Notes: generated by a model not told the origin, from the sequence alone. 64,000 bases of DNA from Anolis sagrei (GCF_037176765.1 NC_090023.1:25059366-25123365), one strand, 5' to 3'. Positions 43,819 to 56,558 are shown, counted from the first letter of the stretch. Translations and numbers: made by a program.

Positions 43819-44848
43819 TTGTAGTGTAGTAAATAGCCAGCCTTCTAAGGGAGTGACCTGAGGAGTAGCAGTCATGGAGAAGAATTGAATCAGATAAAAG
43901 TTTTAAAGGGTCCTTTATATATAAAGGAATTTAGAGTCTCTGTCCTCAATTAGTGAGCCTTGAAGTTTAAATCACTGTGGAGGTGGGCAGAAACACCATA
44001 GCTTCATGCAGGCCTAGTGTGTTTACAGTCATCTCTTCACATTTGTGCGTTTGGCTTTTGGACATTTGATTTTTTACACATTTAATTAAAATGTTCTTTA
44101 GGTATCTCTATGTGCCCCTCTGCAACTCTGTGCTCAACTTCCTTTGGAGATTTAGCATGGCATCACATTGGAGGACCTAGCGATTTCTAGGCAAAACACC
44201 TTTCTAGAAAGCTCTGGGTTCTTCAGTACAATTCAAATTCCTTTGGAGGAGGCCCATAGAGCTTTGCTGGAGGACCAAGAGATTCCTAGACAGATGTTCT
44301 CTCATGCCAAAAACAAATTTTAATTTGTGTGTTTTTTTACTTTCACTGAGGGACTTTTGCCTCCAACCCCAGCAAATGGAGAGGACTGACTCTATCACCA
44401 TTTGAGTATCATACAGCATGGAGTTATACCAGATATATTTGGGGAAATTTGAAACTGTATCTTTACATAGCTACTTGCTACTTCTCCGAGTTTCAGGATG
44501 GGATTCCTTTGTTTTTTAAGGGAATTCAGAACAAGTCTCATGTATTGGTCAGATGTTCCGCTGCCTGAAGATATTACACCAGCCCTGGAAAAGAACTTGC
44601 TTTTTTAAACTGAATTTCCATCCCTTCAGGAAATTGTTCTGACTCATTGTAGAGAGCTTTTGTTAAATGAGGGGTTATATTTCAACTTATTGGTTTGCCT
44701 CAACATCAAACTTTCTGAACCATTGAGCAACAATATCAGGAAGGTTAGTGATCCTGTAGGTTCTTGCTTCTACTACCTTGATATTTTAAAGCAATATCAA
44801 ATTAAGGAAGACTTCCATGGTGCACTTATTATTTTATTTACTAACCAG
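43819..44848. other. AASDHPPT intron 4 end, no gene
   Basis: Unique-looking sequence up to the exon 5 acceptor (44847-44848). Confidence 0.45.
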
Positions 44849-44926
44849 GAAACCCTATTAGATGATTATCACCATATTGCAGTTGCTCTAGGAAAACCAA
44901 GAGGGTATGGCAAGAAGCATAGTGAG
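44849..44926 (+). CDS. AASDHPPT: AASDHPPT coding exon 5
   Basis: Acceptor TAACCAG/GAAACC, donor AGTGAG/GTAAGA; 78 bases, codons 232-257. It encodes ETLLDDYHHIAVALGKPRGY and GKKHSE, aligning with human ESKIDEHHFVAVALRKPDG. This is a late beta-strand of the second half of the fold. The exon is short and in phase, so skipping it would keep the frame but remove a structural strand. Confidence 0.93.
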
Positions 44927-45899
44927 GTAAGATGATTCTTGTAACTTTTATAAAAGTTTTTGTACTCTGCAAATATCTCAAACTGGCATGTGTGTGAGAA
45001 AGAGGGGAAAATAGGGAAAGAGTGTGAGGACAAATGTGTGTATTGCGCTTTGCATCCCAGTAAACGAAAGCATATCAATGTATTGTCGAAGGCTTATCAG
45101 TTGATTGCAGAAATCCTTGTCATCTCTGGAAAGAAGGAAATTTTTTAGCAAAGACTGCTTCACTGGCATTCAGTACTGCACTGGCTCGTGTGTTTTGAGC
45201 TCTATATCAGACTTCTAGAATAGGCATTTGGTACTTGTGAAGGTCTTGGGACCATTGTCTACAACCAAAACAATACCAGTCCTTTCCAGAAACTGCTTTT
45301 AAAAAGCTGTAGATGTTTCTAAAACAAGATTTGGGAGAACCCCTGGCTTGTTTTAGTGATTAACCACAACACCTGAGGGCAGTGCAAAAATGAATAAAAA
45401 TTGTGGTAACTAGAGGCAAATCAATTGATTTTATTCAGTGATATGGAGAGGGATTTTCAGCTTTGTCAGAAATTTCTATTGAGTGTGCACCCCCCAAAGA
45501 ACTCCAATCAATAGTATAGACTAGAGGCTAAACTATGTTGGTTTTTCAAAAAATGACACAAGTCAAACAAAAAACAACTGTTTGAAGAATGAAATACAAC
45601 CATCAATAAGCACATCAAGTCCCATTTCTTCTTTTGCCTGTGGATTATTAATTTTTTAAAAAGCTCAATGCTTCATTGTCTTTACTCATGCCTAGTTCTT
45701 TCATGAAGCTCAAACTCGAAGGGATCCTTTGGACAGTGGTTTCCTACTGAATCAAGACATGTATTTCTCTCTATATATATTCTTTTGTTTCATCACATAT
45801 TGATCCCATTCCATCTGAATAACTTTTGTTCTTGAAGGTTGTAACAATTTGTGCAAAAAAAATTAATCAGGCATGTCTAAAGACTGATTATCTAATATG

Positions 45900-46261
45900 A
45901 TTCCACAAGAATGTGAATGTATATTATTGTTTTAAGCTATTTATTTTATGGTGTTTTATACTTATTATCGATGTATTTGGATTGTTGTTTACATGATTTT
46001 AATATTTTGTAAGCTGCTTTGGGTCCCGTGATGTTTGATACGTTTTAATCGTTTGAAAGACTATTTTTAATTGATATGTATGTCTTTTTTACAGTTTTAT
46101 AATATTATGTTTTAGTAATATTGTTATTGTCCGAATCTGGCATTCAAATTTTGCCATAGTTTGTAAGCCGCCCTGAGTCCCCCTTCGGGGTGGGAAGGGC
46201 GGGGTATAACTACAGTAAGTAAGTAAGTAAGTAAATGATTGAATAAATAAAATGGGATATA

Positions 46262-46300
<39 letters not shown>
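45900..46300 (+). mobile_element. Two L2-type 3' tails and an (ATT)n run
   Basis: The first ends near 46030 (TTTGTAAGCTGCTTTGGGTC); the second at 46150-46240 has TTTGTAAGCCGCCCTGAGTC, CCCCTTCGGGGTGGGAAGGG and AGTAAGTAAGTAAGTAAATG. (ATT)n covers 46264-46300. In AASDHPPT intron 5. Confidence 0.65.
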
Positions 46301-46466
46301 GACAGCAAGGAATGGGCTTTTATAAATAAATAGTTCAACATTTGAATACCTTGTGACACATCTCCTATTTTGTACTGATTATATTAGATGTTCCCAAGTT
46401 TTGTTTCTACCATATTAGATTCGACAGGTAAAGAGACAGGGCTTCTGTCCTCTAATGCGGTATTCC

Positions 46467-46556
46467 CAGACTTTGGCCTTCCAACTGCTTTGGACTTCAG
46501 TTCCCAGCAGCCTTGACTACTTTGGTCAATGGTAAGAGATTTTGGGAGCTGAAATC
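46467..46556. mobile_element. Old foldback fragment
   Basis: CCCAGACTTTGGCCTTCCAA, GACTTCAGTTCCCAGCAGCC and GATTTTGGGAGCTGAAATCA: arms of the CAACTCCCAG family, much diverged. Confidence 0.45.
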
Positions 46557-46932
46557 ACTGCTCTTGTGACTGTATAGAAGAGCTAATTTCTATACAGTCT
46601 GTGTTACATTTGTATATCAGATGTACAAAACGTTCCCTTTTCACCCAAAAAGAGTAGAGGAAACCATCAAAATAAAAATTGGTCAGAATGGGGATGAAAA
46701 TGGCTCTTCCCCTGATTGGTGTTTCAGAACCTTAGAGGCTTCATCAAACATAAACATACTTGCTGATCCTGGAAATGCTTATCTTTCCCTGCCTTCTTAG
46801 ATCTTCCAAGTGTAAAATAATTACTTCTTTCTAGATGTGACCAACATGTAGATATAATTCCAGTCTCATTCTTCAGTCTTAAAATCATTCTCTATTCTTG
46901 CCAGATTCTTACCATTTTGCTTTCTTTTACAG

Positions 46933-47091
46933 GTGCTTTCCACTGATGTGACCCAGCCTGCATTTACAGGACTGACTTTTGAAGATTTAGTGGCCTCTGC
47001 TGTTCCCCTCACACCTGAAGACCCTACCTGCTGGGATCACTTTTGTTCTAGGCAGGAATCACCAGCACGACAGAGTTCTAATCCAAGATAA
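46933..47091 (+). CDS. AASDHPPT: AASDHPPT coding exon 6 (C-terminus and stop)
   Basis: Acceptor CTTTTACAG/GTGCTT; 159 bases including the TAA at 47089-47091, codons 258-309. It encodes FEDLVASAVPLTPEDPTCWD and HFCSRQE, matching human FNDLMSSAVPMTPEDPSFWDCFCF, and ends SNPR, different from the human tail. Summing exons gives 309 residues, the human length, with all five junctions GT/AG and in frame. Confidence 0.95.
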   Translation: MLSTDVTQPAFTGLTFEDLVASAVPLTPEDPTCWDHFCSRQESPARQSSNPR

Positions 47092-47825
47092 GCGAAGCTT
47101 TATTTATAAGAAAAGAAGTTGAAAGCACTCAAAGGCCTCCCACTGCTGCACTTCGGAGAGTCAATTTGTGTAGGAAAGGAAGGGGGTAATGCTTGGATTA
47201 AAATTGTTTAAAATTACCTTTTATGTTCAGTAATTTGGCTCTTCTTTATGGACTAATTTCCTTTTCAAACATTCCCCCACCCTCCGGAGTAAATTCAGAA
47301 GAGAAAAATGTGGAATTTTTTTTGCTCCTTGAGCCAAGCATGCATAATTATCAGGCTACAGAGTTCCTCTCTATAATGAAAGAGCTGGCATAACCCTGCC
47401 TTGCGCCAGACATTTCCTGTAATACCTGCCATGAGGAATTCACATCTATGGCTTTTGAAGCAACAATCCTTTTCATGAAGTCTTTCACCTGTTCCAAGCA
47501 ATCGTATATTTGGCAGTACCCAAGAAGGCTTCATGTCGTTATGGGAGCTGCATAGAAGAATAACATAGGCCCAGTGCTCCACAAGAAGAAAGTCACGGTG
47601 CATAATGAACAGGATTTTTATTTCTTTGGGAGGTAATGTACCACTTCTGGCTTAAAATGGTTGCATCTCAAATTGCCCCACTGCTATCACCATCTCAATT
47701 ATGAGACATGTTTTAAAAGAGAAACCTTTTTCTCATAGTAGCTGGCTGTGTTTAAAATCTCCAAGAAGATAAAAGAGTTCTCTACTGGCACCTAAAAAAC
47801 AGAAATAAAGACGAACAGATTACTG
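47092..47825 (+). other. AASDHPPT: Probable AASDHPPT 3' UTR
   Basis: This is the stretch after the stop codon with no obvious mobile element. The first AATAAA I find is at 47804-47809. A GT-rich stretch (CTGTGTGTGGGTCTG) follows about 40 bases later, the arrangement expected around a cleavage site. Reading frames in this stretch are not convincing as genes. Confidence 0.55.
47804..47809 (+). terminator. Candidate polyadenylation signal AATAAA of AASDHPPT
   Basis: A canonical hexamer 0.7 kb after the AASDHPPT stop, followed by a GT-rich tract at about 47847-47862. Position and downstream element fit a real cleavage site; transcript ends are not visible here. Confidence 0.5.
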
Positions 47826-49858
47826 ATGATGTTTGAATCGCCAGATCTGTGTGTGGGTCTGCATGTTTGAATAATAATCAGTTTGTCTGGGCGGGAGCCA
47901 CTGACAGATGCAGGAGACATAAAAAGGAAGTGGAGAAAAATCTAGCAGTAAGAGAGTAAATGGAGCTTCAAAGAACTTGGGGATGACAAGAGTAATGTCA
48001 AGACATTCCAGGAAGATGCGGGGTTAATGTGCCACTTAGCCAAGTGTTGCAGTCTCCTCATCTGGAGGAGTTTAATTTTTTTTCCCAAAATGAAATCCAG
48101 ATGTGTATCTGAAAGATACAGCTTATATCTGGGAGGTTCTAGATATGTCTGTTGTAGAAGAGCCTTCAGAATATTTAGTCTTCGTATTTATTTTATCTAT
48201 CGTATCAGAAGCAAACAAAGGGTACGGTTGTAATGTATTTAAGAAACATAACGTTTAAAAACTTGACCCAGAAGTTACTTCCCATTTATTTCCTGTTTTT
48301 AAAGGCCTTTATTGGGTCAACAATGGCCTAGGGGGATACCAAAGTATGGCATTAAAGCTGTGATGTTTCTGCGCAATTGTGGGGGGGGGGGGGGGGGGAG
48401 AGAGAGACACCAGATATTCCCCACCCTGGGCTATGAGTTTGATTTGACTCAGAACAAGATCCAGGGTTTAGGATTTTTCTATTCCAGGTGTATAAGTTGA
48501 ATCTTGACTGTCACACTTCACATCTGTTCTTTAAAATCAATGGCATTTAATATAATCATGGTGAGTCTTGGGGTTCTGGTGAAACCCAAGTATACATTAG
48601 TGGGTCTTGGGGTTTTGGTAAAGCCCAGATGGATCTATGGAACTTCATAGAACTTCACAATGCCATGGACTTTTAGCAAAGTTGGAGAACAGGAGCTAGT
48701 AGTGTATGGTAGTGTGAAGTTCCAATTTTTATATTATTGAAACTTGCCAATATAACTGGATATAGAATGGACTTCATACAGAAGCATTACATTTGAGACA
48801 TTTCCCAGGAGAACCTTATCTTCTTGGCTAAATTTTCTAAGTCGCTGTGATTGTGTTGCTTCTTGAAAACCTTGTGAAGATCTTTAGCTTCTCTAATTGT
48901 ACACATTGATTATTAAAACCATAAAGCAATGAAGCTGCAAATCTCTTCTTAGTACATTACAGCAGTTAAGCTGGAAGATTCTACAACTCTAAATTCAAAA
49001 TTATACCAATATAGAATAGCCCTCATGAGATTTCTTGGTTCAAAATTTATTCATAGTGAAGCACATTGACTGGGGAATTGGCCTTTTAATATATGTTACT
49101 TATTGTCGTCGTATCTTTAATACTATTGCAACACATTATTTGCTCTTTGTAAAAGCTTACTTAAAAAAACAACAACAACTAACTACAGAAATATCAACTT
49201 ACCTGCACAGCCAGAGTCTTCTTTCCAGAGACAATTGTTACCTTTTTTCTCTGGTGTTCTGCATTGCATGGCTGTGTATACAGGACTAACCCCTTGGTTC
49301 ATTTCCTCTGATAACCAGGAAAAACCTCTTTGTTCAATTCAACTTACATTGTATTTGGTATACTTTTTGATCAATTTCTTGTACTTATATGTTTTTTCTG
49401 TCTCTTTTCACACTTATCTTTTCCCTCGCTCCACTTGTTTCTTCTCCTTGAGTCTCTGGTCTTCTTTTTATCTTTGCAGTTGGTGGATTCTGGACTGTTT
49501 TTATTGGCAGTATCCATAATGTGTAAGCCATCCATTGTTGTTCCAGTGCATTAGTGTAAAATATTATTGGACAAAAAATAACCTTCACCCACAACAGTTT
49601 TCAGTAATGTAAAGATATTCCCTTTCATCCATTCAGCTATTGCTATAGCTCCAAACCTTGACCAGGAGAGCTCTCCCAAGAGTAAAACTTGACCAATCAA
49701 TATAACAACTGTGGAACTCATTTTTCTTCACTTTCAAGTGAATCAGGGCTGGAGAAATAGATGAGTAATAGATTGATTTGTGGGGAGGAGAAACAGTAAT
49801 AAAGGATTTTCTTTACTAATACACAGAAACTGCATCAAAATGCTACCACCATTTAGAG
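47826..49858. other. Intergenic downstream of AASDHPPT, no gene
   Basis: A G run of about 19 followed by (GA)n at 48381-48408, and a 39-base tandem duplication at 48561-48638 (GTGAGTCTTGGGGTTCTGG and GTGGGTCTTGGGGTTTTGG). No gene family recognised. Confidence 0.55.
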
Positions 49859-49993
49859 CAGTGGTTCTCAGCCTGTGGGTCCTCAGATGTTTTGGCCTTC
49901 AACTCCCAGAAATCCTAACAGCCAGTAAACAGGCTGAGATTTCTGGGAGTTGTCGGTCAAAACACCTGAGGACCCACAGGTTGAGAGCCACTG
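49859..49993. mobile_element. Palindromic hAT foldback (135 bp)
   Basis: CAGTGGTTCTCAGCCTGTGG, TTTTGGCCTTCAACTCCCAG on the left and GGTCAAAACACCTGAGGACC, CACAGGTTGAGAGCCACTG on the right. Flanks ATTTAGAG (49851-49858) and ATTTACAG (49994-50001) match at seven of eight bases. Same length and family as 28511-28645. Confidence 0.88.
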
Positions 49994-50534
49994 ATTTACA
50001 GGGATCACATTTCTGGTAAGAGCTTCCAGAGGAAACCATTTAATCCACAGTATGGCCATTTCCTGAAGCAGGCCATTGCTTTTCTGATGCAGCCCATTCT
50101 ACTCAATGGACCCTCTAAAGCAGTGTTAGACACAATTAATTCTAGTTTCACAGTTACTGCTGCTTTTTAGTGAGGACTTATTTTTTCACCAATTGAAATC
50201 CATTCTTATAGTTTCTTATTGAGAGGATCCTAGAAGAACTAAGGGGCTTCAAGGTGTGGAGTCAGCTCAAAATATGTTTTAAATTTAATTGAGCACAAAT
50301 TAATTGGTGTCTAATCCAAGTAATATCTACCCCTCCCCCCATCCTTAGCATTCATTACTTTAAAGCAGTGGTTCTTAAAGAGTGCTCCGCAAAGCTCTTT
50401 GGGCTCCATGAAGCATACTAACAGGCTCCATGGTTCCCTTCCTCTCAGTTTCTCCTCTTTCCTGCTTCTTCCCCTCCCCTGCCTCTCTGCCCAGATCATT
50501 TACCCCCCTCACCTTCCTTCCCTCCCACCACTAA

Positions 50535-50639
50535 GGGGTGCTTTGATTGTGCTTTTCCTGCATGGCAGAAGGGAGTTGACCTGGAGGCCACTGGGGCTTC
50601 TTCTTCTTCTTCTTCTTCTTCTTCTTCTTCTTCTTCTTC

Positions 50640-50687
<48 letters not shown>

Positions 50688-50795
50688 AAAGGCTAGGTGG
50701 CCATTTGGTAGGGGTGCTTTGATTGTGCCTTTCCTGCATGGCAGAAGGGGGTTGGACTGGATGGCCCCCGGGTCTTCCACTGAAATACTGTCAAG
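50535..50795 (+). mobile_element. Duplicated CR1 3' ends around a (CTT)n(ATT)n microsatellite
   Basis: GGGGTGCTTTGATTGTGCTT and CCTGCATGGCAGAAGGGAGT at 50535-50585, and GGGGTGCTTTGATTGTGCCT and CCTGCATGGCAGAAGGGGGT at 50713-50752. Between them (CTT)n runs from about 50599 to 50640 and (ATT)n from 50641 to 50686. The acidic and poly-Leu frames here are artefacts. Confidence 0.75.
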
Positions 50796-51419
50796 TTTAT
50801 ATTGGTTCCAATTGTTCTTCAAAACTTTTCCCATGCCTGATTTTATATACATTATATACAGTATAATATATAAACATTTATTGGGACTTCACAATAAGCT
50901 TATGCTTCAAAAAGGGCTCCGCAGCTGGAAAAACCCCCGAAATCCCCTGTTTTAAAGGGTTCTGCACAATCTTTTCTGAAATACTTGTGAGGCAACCCAG
51001 AGAAGCAACTCCAGTGCATTGTGGATCTGATAAAGTTGCTGGTGAGTTCCGAGCAAGCAGAGGACTCCTATATGTAATATACAAGGTTTCTTTTTCAAGT
51101 GCAGCTGCTTCCTTAAGAATGTCAATAAAATGGAAACCCCTAATAGAGCTGGAGTCCCATAGTTCCAGCAAGGTTTCCTTTTCCATTGGTTAGCACAAGA
51201 AAATCACTCCGAAACTAAGGTATTTTTTCAGTCCTTTTTTTACTTGTGCTGAAAGCAGAATCATCTTTTCCATTTTACAGTAGTCAATACTGAATGCAGC
51301 ACTTTTCAATAATGGTTTTATAAAAAATATATCAAAATGAGCATTTCCTCTATAATTTTAAGTGGCCATGGACAGCTGAAGTGGTGTGCACTTATGGACA
51401 GCTGAAAATCACATCTCTT

Positions 51420-51613
51420 ATTGTGTGTATATGCCTCCAATTCACTTCCTAACTTGTAGTGACCCAATGAATCTTATAGTTTTCCTAGGCAATGAATACT
51501 CAGATATGGTTTTGCTCAATATAGCCTACAGCACCCAGAGCTCGTTGGTTATCTCCCATCCAAGCACTATTCAGGATCAGACAGAATTTGGTACCATTAG
51601 GGTATTGGGCAGA
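51420..51613 (-). mobile_element. 5S-rRNA-derived SINE
   Basis: On the minus strand, 51613 to 51523 reads like a shortened 5S rRNA: TGTCTGATCC, TAGTGCTTGGATGGGAGA (internal promoter C-box region) and GGGTGCTGTAGGCT (the 5S 3' end). It continues into a non-5S part (TATCTGAGTATTCATTGCCT, AGGAAAACTATAAGATTCAT, GGGTCACTACAAGTTAGG) whose end resembles Sauria/BovB tails. About 30 bases of the 5S centre are missing. Confidence 0.75.
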
Positions 51614-52164
51614 ATCTCATATTACTCTGAAACCATTTTTATTGTGGAATGATGCAGTAGAAAAGGGCTAATTTTGATAAGCTATGGAAACCAATCTCCT
51701 GCAAGTGGAAGCTTTGGTATTAGATTAAATGAGCAGGAAAGAAAGTCAGCCCAAGCATATGATTTTCTCAGTTTTAATGAAGTTTGAAGCTTTAATGCTC
51801 TTGAGAAAGGGTATCACACCCTAGGGGACATTTATTTTTTTGCAAAAGGAGTCATATTACTGTCTTTCAGCAGAAACCACAATTTTTAGGATTCTACCCA
51901 ATGCATTGTGATATGATCTACAGTGTCAGTTATAGAAATTTGAATAAATGAGAAGTGTGTGTGTGTGTTTGTGTGTGTAAATATGTATTTTAAGGTGTGC
52001 ATATAGAATCAGAATTGCAAGAGGTCATAAGGTCCATCCAATCCAATTTCCTGCCATATAGGAGTATATCCACATTTAGTCATTCTTAGAGAGGTCACTG
52101 AAATCAATATGACTCATGTTAATCATAATTAAATTTCAAAGTAGGTTCTGTTAAAATGGATGGA

Positions 52165-53330
52165 TAAACTTACTTAGTCGATCCCTTATTGTCTGAGTAA
52201 GATTGTCCTCCAAGTTCGGTGTCCTGGCGGTGGGTACGTAGATGACTGTGGAGCCCTATTCTTGACCTGCATGTTCCCCCGCAGTGAGGGCATCAGTTTC
52301 CAAGTGGAAGGTGGTCCCTGTCAGGGTTGGCTTGATGCTTCTTCTTCTTCTTGGCACATTTCCCTCTTTCACCCTCCATTTGTACCTCTTCAAATTTTAC
52401 AGCACTGCTGGTCACAGCTGACCTCCCTCTAGAGCACTCAAGGGCCAGGGCTTCCTACTTCTTGGTGTCTATGCCACAGTTTTTAAGGTTGGCTTTGAGC
52501 CCATCTTTAAATCTCTTTTCTTTTCCTCCAACATTGCAATTTCCATTCTTTGAGTTCAGAGCAGGGTACTGCTTTGGGAGATGGTGATCAGGCACTCGGA
52601 CAACGTGGCCAATCCAGCAGAGTTGATGGCGGTGGTCTTTGCTTCTTTCCGCACGCTGACATTTGTCCGCCTGTTTTCTCAAGAGATTTGCAGGATTTTT
52701 TGGAGGCAATGCTGATGGAATCGTTCCAGGAGTTGTTTGTGGCGTCTGTAGATAGTCCATGTTTTGCAGGCATATAGCAGGGTTGGGAGGACAATAGCTT
52801 TATAAAAAAAGACCTTGGTATCCCTACAGATGTCCCAGTCCTCAAACACTCTGTGCTTCATTTGGAAAAATGCTGCACTCGTAGAATTCAGGGGGTGATG
52901 TATTTCACTGTCAATGGTGACTTTTGTGGAGAGGTGGCTGCCAAGGTAGCAGAAATGGTCAACATTTTTTAATGTTACACCATTAAGCTGTATTTCTGAT
53001 GGAAAATAAGGTTGGAGCAATAACCTGTTTGACACCTGATTCCACCTTAAATGGATCACTTTGTGATCCATTGCTGTGCAAGACTGTTGCCGTCATGTCA
53101 TCATGGGGGAGCTGCAAGATGTTCACAAATTTGTCAGGGCACCCAATTTTTTGGAGGATGGTCCAGAGCACTGCAATTCACTGTGTTGAATGCATTTGCA
53201 AGGTCAATGAATGTCATGTACAGATGTTGATTTTGTTCCCTGCATTTTTCTTGAAGCTATCCTTCAGTGAAGATCATGTCCACTGTTCCTCTGGAAGGCC
53301 AGAAGCCGATAAAGTATAGCCTTCAAAATG
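52165..53330 (-). mobile_element. RTE-like LINE, RT core to 3' part
   Basis: Minus-strand pieces in several frames: VESGVKQVIAPTLFSI (RT), VDHFCYLGSHLSTKVTIDSE, VLPTLLYACKTWTIYRRHKQ, LCWIGHVVRVPDHHLPKQYP and GGKEKRFKDGLKANLKNCGI. These are the order and motifs of an RTE-type ORF2 distinct from BovB. The element is broken by frameshifts and stops and truncated at the 5' side. Confidence 0.8.
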
Positions 53331-55289
53331 TGGCTATATTGCATATCTCCTCTTTCTTTACCTTGGCTTAGGCAGATGGGTGTTGCAGAACAGCAACATC
53401 AGGAGGACCAGCAATTACGAACTCCTCACACTAGCTTATATGCTGGAAGTAATAAGCCTACAAGATTCCAATAGCTAAAAGTAGATAACATTCTAGCTTC
53501 ATGGGCCATGTTGATGAGCAATTCCAGGATCTCTGCCATCTAGTGCTGAATTTGCCACCACGACGGCAACAAAATCAATACTTTGTGCCATGTAAAAACT
53601 GGACACTTCACTTCTGGTCACCAGATTGGCAGCTATAACTGCATGGTTGTGGGAGCCAAACACCTTGTGGTGTGGCCCATAATATCTTCCAACAAATTCT
53701 TCACATTACACTGGCTTGAAATATTTGAATAATAAAGAACTGAGATGCAATATAAGTTTGTGTCTCCTTGTCATTGCCCAAACTTTTTTCAAGGGACAAT
53801 AAAGAGGACATTTTACCCTTGCTTTCAGCTGAAGAAATGCTATGAACCAATCCTCTTGCTGAAATGGACGGTTGCCAGCAATGTTCTCTTGAGATAACTG
53901 TTCTCTTCTTATTGAACAGCTACTTCTAGGAAGTTAATGCAATGATGGGTGTGAAAAGGGCAGCTGAAAACAAATTGTAGAATGTGATTAAAAGTAATGC
54001 CTAATTTACCCAACCAAATTGAATTTTCTCATTTGTAAACAGGATTTGCATAATCCAATCTAAGGGTGGGGGGAAATTGCCTGTGAGGTTAGAACATTTT
54101 CTGGATTCCTAAACACCAGCTAGTAAGAAATTATTTTTTGAATCATAAAACAGAATGTAATGACAAAGTGCTCCCCCTCTAAACCCCCTCCCTTTGAATA
54201 TGAAACTAAATCATGCTAAATGAGAAAAAGGAAAGAAAAACCAGCTGCAATGGTGCATGAAAGGTAAAGGTCACTTTTTATGTACCAGTTTTCTTTATGG
54301 ACATTATTTCTACACAGAGACAGAGAAGTATGGATACTGGTACTTGAGATAAGCAGTCATGGGTGTATTTTTCTGCATCTTTATGTGTGAAAATAGCATT
54401 GCTAGCTATAGCAGAGGTACGTAATCTAAGGCCCTTAATTTATTTTTGGACTAACCAGCCACTGCCAGCAAAGGCCAAGGATGATGGGATTCAAAGTGTA
54501 ATAGCTAAGATCCTGTACTAGGAAATTATTATAAAAGTCCTCCATGACAGAACTACAATATCTCTCCCTTTTCTCCTTTTCCAGACTCACCTTCCCTATT
54601 TTCCCCCTGTCCCGTGGTTGTATAGTGAATGGTGAGGATTGGAGAAGAGATTGCTGAGACTATGTGCCTGTACCCAGACACTCCATGATAATGTTGGTGT
54701 TTTACTTTTGCAACTACCCCTTTAAATGACATATGCAGATGTATGATGGATATATTACTGCATATATCATTAACAGCATGCTGGTCTAACATCTGGGGAG
54801 CCACAGGTTTCTCATTCCAGATTTGTGGCTTTCTAATATAAATAGATAGGTCACGTGTACCTGTTTAAAACTGGTCTATCATATTTTACTCCCTGAGGTG
54901 AAGATCAAAATGATACATCATCCTATTCTACAGTCAGAAACAATTGAATTGGCGATTGGATCTCTTTTTCAACTCCAGTGATGGAACAGCATCTTCCATC
55001 ACGCCCAAAGGAAGCAGCCTCATTGGGAAATGCAGGGTGGGATAACATCTTTCTCCCACTGCCTTGTACCTATCATCTCATGCATATCTGTATACATGGA
55101 TCAAGGAATATTATATTAAATATCCTGAAGGTCTAAGATCCTTTTTTTTAATTTCAAAGGCTAATCAGGGTCAGGTCTAGAAGGAAGCCCAACAGGGAAT
55201 ATCAGTTGCTATTGATTATATTTAGAGGATAGCCATGAGAAACTCCCTCTGACTATAACTTACCCAAACAGCCTATAAAATAAATGTTA
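53331..55289. other. Intergenic, no gene identified
   Basis: No element or gene recognised. Around 53380-53720 the sequence has higher GC and may belong to an unrecognised repeat. A weak foldback arm lies at 54440-54500. Confidence 0.5.
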
Positions 55290-55870
55290 ACTGCCAGCAA
55301 GTCAACTTTGAGTTATGGTGACTCCCATGAATGAGAGATCTGTAGATCACCCTGTCATCAACAACCTTGCTCATGTCTCACAAACTCAGGACTGTGGCTT
55401 CCTTAATGGAATGTAATCTATCTGGAATGCAGCCTTTCTTTTTCCTACTGCCTTCTACCTTGCTAGCATTATTTTATTTTCTAGTGAGTCATGCCTTCTC
55501 AGAATATGGTTAAAGTATGTCAGTCTCAGTTTAATAATTTTGTTTTCTAGGGCAAATTCAGGCATCATTTGTTCCTGGAGTATTGACTGATATAACTTTA
55601 CTGCGTTTTTTAAACAGTCCATGGTATCTGCAGAACTCTTCTTCAGCACCATGTTTCAGATGACTTGATGTTCTTCCTGTCAGCTTTCTTCACTGTCCTA
55701 CTTTCATGACCATACAAAGAAATAGGATTGTCCATGCCATTTCACTTTCTAACTTGAGTATTGAATGATATAACTTTATACCTCATATTCATACACTTCT
55801 AAAATTATGGAGTCACCATAGGTTGACAGTCAACTTGAAAACAGATCTCACAATCGCTGAGGATGCCTGC
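55290..55870 (-). mobile_element. Old BovB LINE fragment
   Basis: Minus-strand frame has IIKLRLTYFNHILRRHDSLE and NKIMLAR, the BovB LKYFGHIMRRQESLEKTIML block with decay. The plus strand shows ACTTTCATGACCATACAAAG, also typical of RTE antisense. Confidence 0.7.
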
Positions 55871-55942
55871 CATAGATGCAGGTGAAACATCATGAGAGAA
55901 TACTGCTAGAACATGGCCATACAGCCTGAAAAACCTACAACA
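55862..55942. mobile_element. Single arm of the 56559-56791 foldback family
   Basis: GAGGATGCCTGCCATAGATG, CAGGTGAAACATCATGAGAG and ACATGGCCATACAGCCTGAA match the right arm of the complete copy 0.7 kb away. Confidence 0.7.
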
Positions 55943-56558
55943 ACCCAGATCCTTTCCTTCCCAAATTTTAAAACTATTGCCCTGTGCATTTATTTATTAC
56001 ACCCACATGTCTTCACTGAAGCCATGCAATCAGGAGTGGATCCAGCAAACCCTATTTTAAGTTTTAGTTCTCCTATAGCCTCTCACTGGGGCATCAATCC
56101 TCCTGGAAGCAGTTCACATATTTTTAAACTTTAACCATTATTTTTTGAGACAGGGTGAGTAACCTTTTTGGCTTTAGCCGAGCCAACCATGCCAGTTCAT
56201 TCTTGATGACAGCCTTTTTATTTTCTCAGAAAGCTCTGACAGCTCAATATGTTGGTATATTCTGTGGAGAAAATGGCAGCTGCCTATGAGAGTTTAATTA
56301 ATGAATAATGAGCAGTGTATTGAAAAGTTACTCTTAGAAATATAGTTCTGAGAATCGTTAAGGGAATATTGGGAATGTTAGTCCAAACTGCAACTTTCTC
56401 AAGCTCTAAATGGAAGATTCTAATAGTTAAATCAATCAAATAACAAAAAATAAGAGGGGGATATTCTTGCATTGAGCCATTCCCCAAAAACAAATACAAT
56501 ATTCCCCTACAATTGGAAAAATGCACATCTGGATAATTTTTAAAACATTGCTATTGAT

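Noticed and set aside
50399-50852. Poly-Leu, poly-Asn and poly-Glu frames
   Set aside because: Produced by the (CTT)n and (ATT)n runs.
51523-51613. Functional 5S rRNA gene
   Set aside because: Central bases are missing, the sequence is diverged and it is fused to a SINE tail.
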